A stretch of 64,000 nt of DNA from Thermoplasmatales archaeon BRNA1 (GTDB lineage Archaea; Thermoplasmatota; Thermoplasmata; Methanomassiliicoccales; Methanomethylophilaceae). Location: the NCBI GenBank assembly GCA_000350305.1, contig CP002916.1:682001-746000 (forward strand), in the 5' to 3' direction. Below, in pieces: positions 1 to 8,224 of this stretch. The notes below the pieces were generated by a model, which searched no databases, had not been told where the DNA came from, and saw only the letters and a list, made by a program, of their open reading frames with translations. The position numbers and the translations under genes were made by a program. Position 1 is the stretch's first letter; each line of letters starts with the position of its first letter.

Positions 1-662
1 CCCACGTCGTAGCCGTGCCCGTACAGCAGCAGGAGCGTCAGCAGGCGGGACATCCTGCCGTTCCCGTCGTCGAACGGATGGACGGAAAGGAAATCCAGGA
101 TGAAGCACGGGATGAGGAGCAGGGGCTCTATCCCCTCCTGTTCGGCATCGATGTACGCGAGCACCATCTGTTCCATGGCGTGCGGTGTGTCCCTGGCCGG
201 CAGCGGCTTGAAGTGGATACGCCTGTTGCCCGAGCCGTCTATCTCCATGATGATGTTGTCCGAGGTCTTGTACGAACCGCCCTTCCTATCCGTATGCGAA
301 AGGAGGATCCTGTGGAGGTCCAGTATGGTTGTCTCGTCGAAACCCATGTCGCCGTGGTGCTCGTGGATGAGGGTCAGCGCATCCCTGTAACCGGCGATCT
401 CCTGTTCATCATGACCTACGGGTTCGACACTGCGGTCCATAAGGCTTGTCAGCCTCTGGTCGGAGGTGAATATGCCTTCGATGGCATTCGATCCCTTGAC
501 GGACAGGAACTTCGCATTACGTTCCAATTCCAGGAAATCGTTCTTGCGCGATTCCCTCAGAGCGAACATCCGTTCCTTCAGAGAGCCTATGCTAACGGCC
601 TTTCCGAGCATAGCCGCCGGAATGCTGGCACTTTTGAGGAATGAGTAATCGAAGTTGCGCAT
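1..662 (-). CDS. Fic-domain protein (3' end outside window)
   Basis: Partial gene; 220 codons are visible and the C-terminus lies left of base 1. The translated minus strand carries the Fic catalytic motif HPFDDGNGRMSR (His at about residue 195), which in Fic enzymes moves a nucleotide, usually AMP from ATP, onto a hydroxyl side chain of a target protein. Near residues 58-63 it has SNAIEG, matching the [S/T]xxxE[G/N] inhibitory helix of class II Fic proteins, where the inhibitor lies N-terminal in the same chain, so the enzyme is probably self-inhibited. The start ATG at 660-662 gives MRNFDYSFL and lies just downstream of an AT-rich promoter with repeated sites. The target is unknown; the family assignment is firm. 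Confidence 0.88.
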   Translation of the reverse strand, partial: MRNFDYSFLKSASIPAAMLGKAVSIGSLKERMFALRESRKNDFLELERNAKFLSVKGSNAIEGIFTSDQRLTSLMDRSVEPVGHDEQEIAGYRDALTLIHEHHGDMGFDETTILDLHRILLSHTDRKGGSYKTSDNIIMEIDGSGNRRIHFKPLPARDTPHAMEQMVLAYIDAEQEGIEPLLLIPCFILDFLSVHPFDDGNGRMSRLLTLLLLYGHGYDV

Positions 663-672
663 AGAGTGGTAT

Positions 673-764
673 TTTATTGCATATATTTAATTATTTTATA
701 TGCAATAAATTGATAGATTGCTCAGAAATATTGCACATTAATTGAAATTTTATATGCAATAAAT
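673..764. promoter_or_regulatory. Threefold TATATGCAATAAA sites between fic and hisD
   Basis: The 13-mer TATATGCAATAAA occurs at 697-709 and 751-763, and in inverted orientation at 673-685 (TTTATTGCATATA). The two direct copies extend to an identical 18-mer (693-710 and 747-764), 54 bp apart. The first two copies form a perfect inverted repeat with an 11-bp gap, 11 bases upstream of the fic start. This is the layout of an operator for fic, or a control region shared with hisD. No regulator gene is adjacent. Confidence 0.6.
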
Positions 765-849
765 CGGATAATTGTGTAGCATTCGGGGCCATCACGCGCG
801 CGTTATTCTCCCCGCGACCCTTATTAAGAAGAAGTCCGTTGTTACTGGC

Positions 850-2151
850 ATGGCAAAAACCGCGGGAAAGAAGGACGTTCAGCCCCTGAACAAATGGAAG
901 GCAATCACGGACCAGGAATGGCGTGCCAACAGGCAGTCCAAGACCGACGAGGTCAAGGAGATCGTCGAGGGCATCATCGAGCAGGTCCGCACCGGAGGGG
1001 ACAAGGCCCTGAAGGAGCTCACCGAGAAGTTCGACAAGACCAAGCTCACCCGCATCTCCGTCTCCCGCGACGAGATCGACAAGGCGTACGAGAAGGTCGA
1101 CCCCGACATCGTCGACGAGCTCGAGAACGCCGCCTACAACATCCAGAGGTTCCACAGGATGCAGCTCCCGCCCGACATGTGGACATCGGAGGTCGAGCCC
1201 GGGATCACCCTCGGAGTGAAGTCCACCCCTCTCGAGAGGGTCGGATGCTACATCCCTGGAGGCCTCGCGTCCTACCCCTCCACCGCGCTCATGACCGTTG
1301 TCGCCGCGAAGACCGCAGGCGTCGACGAGGTCATCTGCTGCACCCCCGCACCCGTCAACCCCATCACCCTCGTCGCCCTCGACATCGCCGGATGCGACGA
1401 GATCTACACCGTCGGAGGCGCCCAGGCGATCGCCGCCATGGCCCTCGGAACCGAGAGCATCGAGCCCGTCCAGAAGATCGTCGGACCCGGGAACAGGTTC
1501 GTCACCGAGGCGAAGATCCTCCTGCAGAACATCTGCGGCATAGACTTCCCCGCGGGTCCCTCCGAGGCCGCCGTCCTCGCCGATTCCTCCGCTGTCCCCG
1601 AGTTCGTCGCAGCCGACCTGGTCGCCCAGGGGGAGCACGGACCCTCCTCGGCCTTCGTCCTCGTCACCGACGACGAGACCCTTCCCGACAAGGTCTGGAA
1701 GTGCATGGAGGAGCAGGTCGCCGAGGCCCCCAGGAGGGACATCATCGTACAGTCCTTCCAGAACTCCGGATACATCGTCTGCAAGGACATGGAGCTCGCC
1801 ATCGAGACCATGAACGAGGTCGCCCCCGAGCACCTATGCATACAGGTCAGGGACCCCATGGACGTCCTCTCGAAGATCAGGAATGCCGGTTCCATCTTCG
1901 TCGGACCCTACACACCCATTGCCGCCGGCGACTACGCGAGCGGTACCAACCACGTCCTCCCAACCTCGGGATACGCCACCATGTGCTCCGGTCTCACCGT
2001 CAGCATGTTCCGCAAGACCAGCACCGTGCAGATCCTCACCAAGGACGGGCTCCGCGAGCTGGCGCCCACCATCACCACCCTCGCCGATGCCGAGGGCCTC
2101 AACGCCCATGCGGCGAGCGTCGACATCAGGAGACCCTTCGACGATGACTGA
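850..2151 (+). CDS. hisD: Histidinol dehydrogenase
   Basis: A 433-residue enzyme of the last two histidine-biosynthesis steps (L-histidinol to L-histidine, NAD-dependent, zinc). All key residues are one position off the E. coli numbering: zinc ligands Gln260, His263, Asp361 and His420, and the catalytic pair Glu327-His328 in APEHL. The family signature near residue 130 (LERVGCYIPGG) is intact. The ATG at 850 is chosen because it gives the usual family length; the longer open frame upstream is promoter DNA. It overlaps ppk by 8 bases, so the two are probably co-transcribed. No other his gene is near, so the operon joins unrelated functions. Confidence 0.97.
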   Translation: MAKTAGKKDVQPLNKWKAITDQEWRANRQSKTDEVKEIVEGIIEQVRTGGDKALKELTEKFDKTKLTRISVSRDEIDKAYEKVDPDIVDELENAAYNIQRFHRMQLPPDMWTSEVEPGITLGVKSTPLERVGCYIPGGLASYPSTALMTVVAAKTAGVDEVICCTPAPVNPITLVALDIAGCDEIYTVGGAQAIAAMALGTESIEPVQKIVGPGNRFVTEAKILLQNICGIDFPAGPSEAAVLADSSAVPEFVAADLVAQGEHGPSSAFVLVTDDETLPDKVWKCMEEQVAEAPRRDIIVQSFQNSGYIVCKDMELAIETMNEVAPEHLCIQVRDPMDVLSKIRNAGSIFVGPYTPIAAGDYASGTNHVLPTSGYATMCSGLTVSMFRKTSTVQILTKDGLRELAPTITTLADAEGLNAHAASVDIRRPFDDD

Positions 2152-4234
2152 TATCGACCTGTACGACAGGAAGTACTACATCAACCGCGAGATCTCCTGG
2201 CTCGCCTTCAACAAGCGCTGCCTGGAGGAGGCGCTCGACCCCTCCGTACCCGTGTTGGAGAGGGTGAAGTTCCTCGCGATCTGCTACGGCAACATGGACG
2301 AGTTCTTCATGATCCGCATGCCCGGTCTCCTGGGCGCGGAGAAGGACCGTCTGGTCAATCTCGGACCCGACGCATACTCCGACGAGAACGAGCTCATCAA
2401 CATCCTCAACGACAAGGTCAACGAGCTCATCGACGGCTACGAGGACTGCTGGGCGGAGATCGAGAAGGAGCTCGCCACCAAGGGCGTCAGCGTCCTCTCC
2501 GTGTCCTCCCTCGATGCCAAGCAGAAGATGTGGGTCGACGATTACTACGACGAGAGGATACACCCCCTCCTGACCCCTCTGGCACTCGACATCTCCCACC
2601 CCTTCCCGTTCATCTCCAACAACTCCCTGAACCTCGCCGTGAAGCTCAGGAAGAAGGACGAGGGGGAGGTCCTCTACGCCAGGATCAAGGTCCCCGTGGG
2701 GATACTCCCGAGATTCCTCAAGGTCCCCTCCGAGGGCAAGAAACTCGAGTTTGTCCTCCTCGAGAACGTCATCAAGGACCACGCCGCATCGCTGTTCCCC
2801 GGTCTCGACGTACTCGGAGTGTACAAGTTCCGCATCACCAGGAACGCCGACGTCAAGGTCACCATCGACGAGGCCGTCGACCTCATGTCCGCCGTGGAGT
2901 CCGCCCTGGACTCTAGGGACCTGGGGTTCCCGGTGCGTATGGTGGTCGAGGACACCATGCCCGCGGACCTCGCCGCCGTCTTCGCCAAGAACCTTAAGCT
3001 CAAGGACAACCAGGTCACCTCCGCATCCGACAAGGGGATGATGCTCACGGACCTCTGGGAGATCAACGGCCTCAACCTCCCCGCCCTGAAGTACAAGCCC
3101 TTCACCCCGAAACTCCCCGCCGAGATCTCCGAGAACCTCAGCATGTTCGACGTCATCAGGGAGAGGGACTGGATCGCGTACCACCCCTACGAGCCCTTCG
3201 ACATCGTCATCCGCTTCCTGAGGGAATCCGCCGACGACCCCAACGTGCAGTCGATCAAGATCAGCCTGTACCGTCTGGGGAAGAACTCGGAGGTCATCCG
3301 CCAGCTCATGAGGGCGAAGGAGAACGGAAAAGCGGTATCCGTCCTCATGGAGCTGAGGGCGAAGTTCGACGAGGTCAACAACATCTCACTCGCAAGGCAG
3401 CTCGAGAAGATCGGCGTGCACGTGGTGTACGGCCCCGTGAACCTCAAGGTGCACTCCAAGCTACTCCAGGTCGTCAGACTGGAGAAGGACCATCTCGTCC
3501 GCTACACCCACATGTCCTCCGGCAACTACAACGCCAACTCGGCGAAGAGCTACGCCGACATCTCCTACTTCACCGCGAACCAGGAGATCGGGGAGGATGT
3601 GGGGGAACTCTTCAACGCCCTCACGGGATTCTTCGGACCCAGGAAGTACAGGCACCTCCTGGTGGCACCCCTAACCCTCAAGAGCACCCTCATCGAACTG
3701 ATCCGCAGCGAGGCGGAGAACAAGAGGGCGGGAGGAAAGGCATACATCGCCATGAAGGCGAACGGTCTCATTGACTCCGACATCATCGCCGAGCTCTACA
3801 GAGCGTCCATGGCGGGAGTGAAGATCGACCTGAACATCAGGGGACTATGCTGCCTCAGGCCGGGTATGAAGGGCATATCCGAGAACATCACCGTCACCTC
3901 CATAGTCGACAGGTTCCTGGAGCACGCCAGGATCTACTACTTCGAGAACGGCGGCGACCCGAAGATGTACATGGGTTCCTCGGACATGATGCCCAGGAAC
4001 CTCCTTGCCAGGGTGGAGACCCTGTTCCCGGTGCCCGACAAGGAGATCCTCATGGAGATCCGCGAGAACATCCTCAAGCCCTGCCTGCAGGACAACGTCA
4101 AGGCAAGGGTCCTCCAGTCCGACGGCACCTACGTGCTCCGCAGGCCCAAGAAGGGCGTGAAGAAGATGAGGTCCCAGCAGTGGTATATCGAGAACCAGGG
4201 GGCCTGGCATGGACAGGACGGCAGGCTTCATTGA
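2144..4234 (+). CDS. ppk: Polyphosphate kinase 1
   Basis: A 696-residue cytoplasmic enzyme that reversibly moves the gamma phosphate of ATP onto polyphosphate. The N-terminal part begins YYINREISWLAFNKR, typical of PPK1, and two phospholipase-D-like C-terminal domains follow. The autophosphorylated histidine corresponds to His437 in KVHSKLLQV (E. coli His435), and the second catalytic histidine to His594 in EHARIYYF (E. coli His592). Length fits the family. The ATG lies inside the end of hisD and the 3' end overlaps ppx by 26 bases, which suggests translational coupling and balanced synthesis and breakdown of polyphosphate. Confidence 0.97.
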   Translation: MTDIDLYDRKYYINREISWLAFNKRCLEEALDPSVPVLERVKFLAICYGNMDEFFMIRMPGLLGAEKDRLVNLGPDAYSDENELINILNDKVNELIDGYEDCWAEIEKELATKGVSVLSVSSLDAKQKMWVDDYYDERIHPLLTPLALDISHPFPFISNNSLNLAVKLRKKDEGEVLYARIKVPVGILPRFLKVPSEGKKLEFVLLENVIKDHAASLFPGLDVLGVYKFRITRNADVKVTIDEAVDLMSAVESALDSRDLGFPVRMVVEDTMPADLAAVFAKNLKLKDNQVTSASDKGMMLTDLWEINGLNLPALKYKPFTPKLPAEISENLSMFDVIRERDWIAYHPYEPFDIVIRFLRESADDPNVQSIKISLYRLGKNSEVIRQLMRAKENGKAVSVLMELRAKFDEVNNISLARQLEKIGVHVVYGPVNLKVHSKLLQVVRLEKDHLVRYTHMSSGNYNANSAKSYADISYFTANQEIGEDVGELFNALTGFFGPRKYRHLLVAPLTLKSTLIELIRSEAENKRAGGKAYIAMKANGLIDSDIIAELYRASMAGVKIDLNIRGLCCLRPGMKGISENITVTSIVDRFLEHARIYYFENGGDPKMYMGSSDMMPRNLLARVETLFPVPDKEILMEIRENILKPCLQDNVKARVLQSDGTYVLRRPKKGVKKMRSQQWYIENQGAWHGQDGRLH

Positions 4235-5732
4235 CGTCGGGACCAACTCGGTCCATATGCTCGTTGTGCGTTTCTACGAGGGCTCCCTCGGAACCCCCAT
4301 CTACCAGGACAAGGAGGCCGTGAGGCTCGGGAAGAGCCTGTACGGCCAGGGGAAGTTCGATCCCGAGACCATAGAGAAGACCCGTGTAGTCCTTTCCAAA
4401 TTCAAGGACATCGCGGAGGGGATGGGCGTGGAGGAGATCGTCGCCTACGCGACCTGTGCCGCCAGGGAGGCACCCAACGCCTCCGAGCTCCTGGATGCCG
4501 CCAGGAAGGCCGGCGTCGACCTCCGTATCATCTCGGGTCTGGAGGAGGCCCGTCTCACCCGTCTCGGTGTAGTGGGACCGGACTGTGCCAGACGCACACT
4601 TCTGATGGATATCGGGGGCGGGAGCACCGAGGTCACCATTGCCGAGGGCAGGAACAACCTCTACATGGACAGCATGTCCCTGGGGGCCGTCCGCTTCGCA
4701 TACGGCGAGGGATTCGACCCCTCCCAGAGGATCACACCCAAGCAGTACGACTTCCTCAGGAGGCAGGTGGACACCGCCTCGTACAGGTCCGTCGGAAGGA
4801 TCAGGGACCTGGGTTTCGAAGAAGCGATCGGCTCGTCTGGCACTCTTATGGCTCTTGCAGCGATTCTCGCCGCCAAGAGGGGGGACGACGACGCCTCCTA
4901 CATCGATTACAACGAGCTCAAGGAGCTCATGAAGGACCTCTGCCGCATGACCGCCGAGGAGAGGTCCAGGGTCCCCAAGCTCAGCTCAAACAGGGCGGAG
5001 ATCATCATCGGAGGCGGAGCTGTCGCCGAGGAGCTGATGTTCCTGTTCGGAATCTCCCGCCTGGAGATCAGTCCCAACGGACTGAGGGAGGGCATGCGCA
5101 CCGAATACCTGCTCGAACACGACGAGAAGGACTTCGACATAAGGTCCTCCTCGGTGGTCACCCTCGCGGCCCGCTGCGGATGCGATACCGAACATTCCGA
5201 GGCCGTCGCCGAGTACGCCGCTAGGATCTACGATTCCCTCTGTACGGAGGGTGTGTTCGCCAGGAACGACAGGTGGCGCTCCCTCCTGGGATACGCCGCA
5301 CAACTGCACGACGTCGGGGAGTTCATCAGCTATGAGGACCACGCGGATTTCTCGTATCTCATCATCAGGAACGCCTACCTCGCCGGATTCGACAACGAGG
5401 AACTGGAAGCCATCGCGCAAATCGCGCGCATGCACCACAGTTCCATGCCCGGGCAGTCCGGGAAAGGGCTGTCACGCATCCCCCGCGAGGACATCCCGCC
5501 GCTAGTGCAGTGCGCCCTGATCCTGAAGGTTGCGGACATACTCGACAGGGGAAGGGACCGCTCCATAGATTCCGTGTCCCTCACCAAGGACGAGGACAGC
5601 ATCTCCATGCACATCAAGAGCAAGAAGGACATCAGCATGGTTGTTTGGAAGCTCAAGTCCGTTTCCTCGGATTTCAAGAAGGTCTTCGGCAGGAGACTAG
5701 CCGTCTATGCCGAGCACGGGGGTTCGGCCTGA
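4209..5732 (+). CDS. ppx: Exopolyphosphatase (Ppx/GppA family, HD C-terminal domain)
   Basis: A 507-residue protein with the two actin-like Ppx/GppA domains (first phosphate loop FIDVGTNSVHMLV at the N-terminus, second MDIGGGSTEV around residue 138). A C-terminal HD-type helical domain carries His367-Asp368 in QLHDVGEF. It should cut terminal phosphates from polyphosphate and possibly hydrolyse pppGpp-like nucleotides; exact substrate preference cannot be read from sequence. It starts inside ppk and completes the polyphosphate pair. A hairpin with a T-rich tail follows directly, so the operon probably ends here. Confidence 0.94.
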   Translation: MDRTAGFIDVGTNSVHMLVVRFYEGSLGTPIYQDKEAVRLGKSLYGQGKFDPETIEKTRVVLSKFKDIAEGMGVEEIVAYATCAAREAPNASELLDAARKAGVDLRIISGLEEARLTRLGVVGPDCARRTLLMDIGGGSTEVTIAEGRNNLYMDSMSLGAVRFAYGEGFDPSQRITPKQYDFLRRQVDTASYRSVGRIRDLGFEEAIGSSGTLMALAAILAAKRGDDDASYIDYNELKELMKDLCRMTAEERSRVPKLSSNRAEIIIGGGAVAEELMFLFGISRLEISPNGLREGMRTEYLLEHDEKDFDIRSSSVVTLAARCGCDTEHSEAVAEYAARIYDSLCTEGVFARNDRWRSLLGYAAQLHDVGEFISYEDHADFSYLIIRNAYLAGFDNEELEAIAQIARMHHSSMPGQSGKGLSRIPREDIPPLVQCALILKVADILDRGRDRSIDSVSLTKDEDSISMHIKSKKDISMVVWKLKSVSSDFKKVFGRRLAVYAEHGGSA

Positions 5733-5763
5733 CCACGGATTTGGTAGATTCCCGTTCCGTGGT
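5732..5763 (+). terminator. Terminator of hisD-ppk-ppx
   Basis: An 8-bp perfect stem (ACCACGGA/TCCGTGGT, 5732-5739 and 5756-5763) starts at the last base of the ppx stop codon and is followed by a T-rich run. Archaea often terminate on T-tracts alone, so the hairpin may be supporting rather than essential. Confidence 0.6.
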
Positions 5764-5935
5764 TTTATATTTAAACCAGTAATTGGAATAGTGTAATTTT
5801 TTGAATATTTTGGCAGAAAAATACCAAATTCTTACAATAGTTCAAATAGTGAGAGTGGGATTACTTTTCTGTATGCGGAGACCAATCCCTTGCAATCGGT
5901 GAAAACCGGTATGGTCTTCGCTTACTCCCTCTTTT

Positions 5936-7186
5936 TTACGGGCCCAGCATGGTTATCGGAACCACGTACACTCCGTCCGGACGTCTGTATGCGGCATTGG
6001 ACATCCCGCAGATTACGCAGAGGAACCGCGGAGGCTCCTCGAATTGTGCGGACAAACCGATGAGCTTGGATGCGGCCGAATCTATCTGATTGGTTCCGAG
6101 TTTGATCTCGAAGGCCCCCCATTCACGTCCCGGGATGGTTATGACCGCATCTATCTCGTTTCCTTTATTGTCGCGGTAATGGTAAAGATTGCCGCCTATG
6201 GCCTGCGAGTAGATGTCCAGGTCCCTCTCGCACATGGCTTCAAACATGAATCCGTAGGTCTCGAGATCCCGGATGCAGGACTTGACGTCCATATTCAGTG
6301 CCGCGATGGATAGTGACGGGTCGACAAGATGGCGTTTGGGACTTTTTCCCACGGAAACAGATGACCTTACATTCGCACTGAAGGCCTCCTGCTCACACAG
6401 GATGTTAAGCCTTCTCAACACTCCGAGATAATCATTCAGAGTCGGAGATGACATGGTTTCGTTGTCGTTGATGCCCATGTCTGCCATTATGCGGCTATCA
6501 GACACTACCGAGGATTCATTGCGTGCAAGTGACCTGAGGAGCATCTTCATTTTCCTGCTGTCCCTTTTGACACCATCTATCCTTACGACATCATCTTCAC
6601 ACAGGCGATCAAGGTAGTTCTTGTTCTTTACCAAAGCCTGTTTTTCACTCAATCCAATCTGATCGGGCCATCCTCCTCTGACGGTCAACTTGACCAGATC
6701 CTCGAGGCGGATCTCATTTTCCAACGAGGGTTGGAATGATCCATTGAATAACCCCTCAAGCGATACACTTCCGTCGGAGTCGCCCGATTCGTAAAGGGAC
6801 ATGGGCCTCATCTTCAGAACCCCTATACGTCCCGCTCCGCTGTGGTTTTTAACGCCCGTTGCAAGCGTAGATGATGCACAGAGGATGAAACGTCCCTTTT
6901 TCGTACTGCGGTCCACTTCGAATCTAACTTCGTCCCAAATCTCCGGGACTTCCTGCCATTCATCAATCAGGTGCGGTTCTTCGCCCTTCAAGGCGATGTT
7001 AACATCGATCTCTGCAATTTTCTTATTTCTGTGATTAAGTTGAAACTCTGACTCGGAAAAAGCTCTAGCAGTCCATGTTTTTCCGCAGTTTTTAGGCCCC
7101 TCGATACTCACCGCACCAAAGATCTCTAGGTAATCCGACACCTTCTTGTCAATTACGCGATTGCGATAACCGTCTGGGGCCACCAT
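5936..7186 (-). CDS. AAA-family ATPase with DUF4143-type C-terminus
   Basis: A 416-residue protein of the widespread archaeal/bacterial AAA_14-DUF4143 family. Walker A is GPKNCGKT (residues 30-37) and a Walker-B-like acidic stretch LIDEWQEVP follows near residue 76. The C-terminal part contains NEIDAVI and WGAFEIKLG, the nuclease-like fold typical of DUF4143. The biological role is not established. The gene stands alone behind three tandem repeats (7216-7283), and two degraded relatives lie elsewhere in the window, the usual picture of a multicopy, fast-changing family. Confidence 0.88.
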   Translation of the reverse strand: MVAPDGYRNRVIDKKVSDYLEIFGAVSIEGPKNCGKTWTARAFSESEFQLNHRNKKIAEIDVNIALKGEEPHLIDEWQEVPEIWDEVRFEVDRSTKKGRFILCASSTLATGVKNHSGAGRIGVLKMRPMSLYESGDSDGSVSLEGLFNGSFQPSLENEIRLEDLVKLTVRGGWPDQIGLSEKQALVKNKNYLDRLCEDDVVRIDGVKRDSRKMKMLLRSLARNESSVVSDSRIMADMGINDNETMSSPTLNDYLGVLRRLNILCEQEAFSANVRSSVSVGKSPKRHLVDPSLSIAALNMDVKSCIRDLETYGFMFEAMCERDLDIYSQAIGGNLYHYRDNKGNEIDAVITIPGREWGAFEIKLGTNQIDSAASKLIGLSAQFEEPPRFLCVICGMSNAAYRRPDGVYVVPITMLGP

Positions 7187-7215
7187 GATTATAGAATCGG
7201 TTTCACGGATATAAC

Positions 7216-7283
7216 TTTAACGTTTATCCGCAATTTGGTTTAACATTTATCCGCAATTTGGTTTAACGTTTATCCGCAAATTG
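7216..7283. repeat. Three tandem 23-bp repeats upstream of the ATPase
   Basis: Units at 7216-7238, 7239-7261 and 7262-7283 share TTTAACRTTTATCCGCAATT with one or two changes. They begin 30 bases upstream of the ATPase start. Exact head-to-tail iteration at this spacing is typical of a multi-copy protein-binding site, for example autoregulation. The intergenic stretch has no open frame. Confidence 0.8.
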
Positions 7284-7313
7284 TTAACATTCATAAAAAA
7301 TGTAAAAAGTAAT

Positions 7314-7336
7314 AATGTGCCGAAGACCGGCACATT
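7314..7336 (-). terminator. Terminator of the dikinase/lipocalin-like operon
   Basis: A 9-bp perfect stem (AATGTGCCG/CGGCACATT) with a 5-base loop. Read on the minus strand it is followed by ACTTTTTACATTTTTT, and it lies 16 bases past the end of the gene at 7352. Confidence 0.75.
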
Positions 7337-7351
7337 TTGAGTGTAGTTTGG

Positions 7352-8224
7352 TCACTGCTTCGGAGCGGGTACGAGGAACTCGGCGATTCCGTATCCGGTG
7401 CGCCCGTCCATGACGGTCTCGGAGATGGTCTCCACGAGCATCATGTCCTTGCTTCCCTGCATGGGCAGGGTGGCGTGGCCGATGACCTTCGCCTTCACAG
7501 CGTATTCCTTCCCGGACTTGCCGTGCATGACCATATCGTATCCCGCGGGGATGCCCTTGCCGTAGGAGATGTCGATGTCGATCTTCACGACGGGGTCGTT
7601 GCTATTCTCGGTTCCGAAATATCCCGCGTCCACGTCTCCCATCTGGGTGCAGAGCTTGGTGGCGTTGAATCCGGCATCCTTCCCATACACGGAGTTCAGC
7701 CAGAGCCACATCTTGGGCGCTCCCCAGTCGCGGACCCCCTCGCTCTTGTCCCTCTCCCCGGTTCCGTCAATCCCGTAGGTCCTGTCACCGCAGACGATCT
7801 TCCCTGTGACGATGCCGAACTGCTCGAAGTGCTCGGATGCAGTCTGTGCGGACAGGGCAGCCCCCTTCTCGTCCACGCAGTCGTGGTAGTCCATCTCGGG
7901 GTTGACTGGTTTCCACATGAGGTCCATAGAGGACATGATGGGTGAGGGCTCCTTTGAGGCGGTGTCGAAGAGGGGGCCCTGGTAAGAGATGTGCCAGACT
8001 CCGTTCTCGAGCTCGAATTTCAATCCGGAGCACGCCTTGTGCTCGCCGTCGCAGGGCACCGCATTCCTCATGCCGCAGACCCTGTCCTTCTCGATGAGGA
8101 ACAGGAACATGGACTTCTCGTCCTTGTTCGGCTTGTTGCCGATCCTCATGAAAGCGGTGACCCCGTTGGAGTGGTCGTGCAGGTTGAAGTAGTAGCTCTC
8201 GTTCCATTCGGGATGGTTGTTCAT
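7352..8224 (-). CDS. Lipocalin-like protein (DUF7064/AttH-like), partner of the dikinase
   Basis: A 290-residue soluble protein with no signal peptide. The opening (HPEWNESYYFNLHDHSNG, then AFMRIGNKPN) and the beta-rich, Trp/Tyr-rich sequence resemble the AttH/CrtC-like double-lipocalin fold, including DUF7064 proteins found near PEP-synthase-like enzymes. The function is unknown; members are thought to bind or convert hydrophobic small molecules. The ATG overlaps the stop of the upstream dikinase gene (ATGA, 4 bases), so the pair is translationally coupled and probably acts on one substrate. The fold call is from sequence resemblance only. Confidence 0.6.
   Translation of the reverse strand: MNNHPEWNESYYFNLHDHSNGVTAFMRIGNKPNKDEKSMFLFLIEKDRVCGMRNAVPCDGEHKACSGLKFELENGVWHISYQGPLFDTASKEPSPIMSSMDLMWKPVNPEMDYHDCVDEKGAALSAQTASEHFEQFGIVTGKIVCGDRTYGIDGTGERDKSEGVRDWGAPKMWLWLNSVYGKDAGFNATKLCTQMGDVDAGYFGTENSNDPVVKIDIDISYGKGIPAGYDMVMHGKSGKEYAVKAKVIGHATLPMQGSKDMMLVETISETVMDGRTGYGIAEFLVPAPKQ

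Noticed and set aside
691-1833. Long minus-strand frame opposite hisD (380 codons), and similar antisense frames opposite ppk, the thermosome and the dikinase
   Set aside because: Leu/Gly/Asp/Val-rich shadows caused by strong C-ending codon bias of the true genes.
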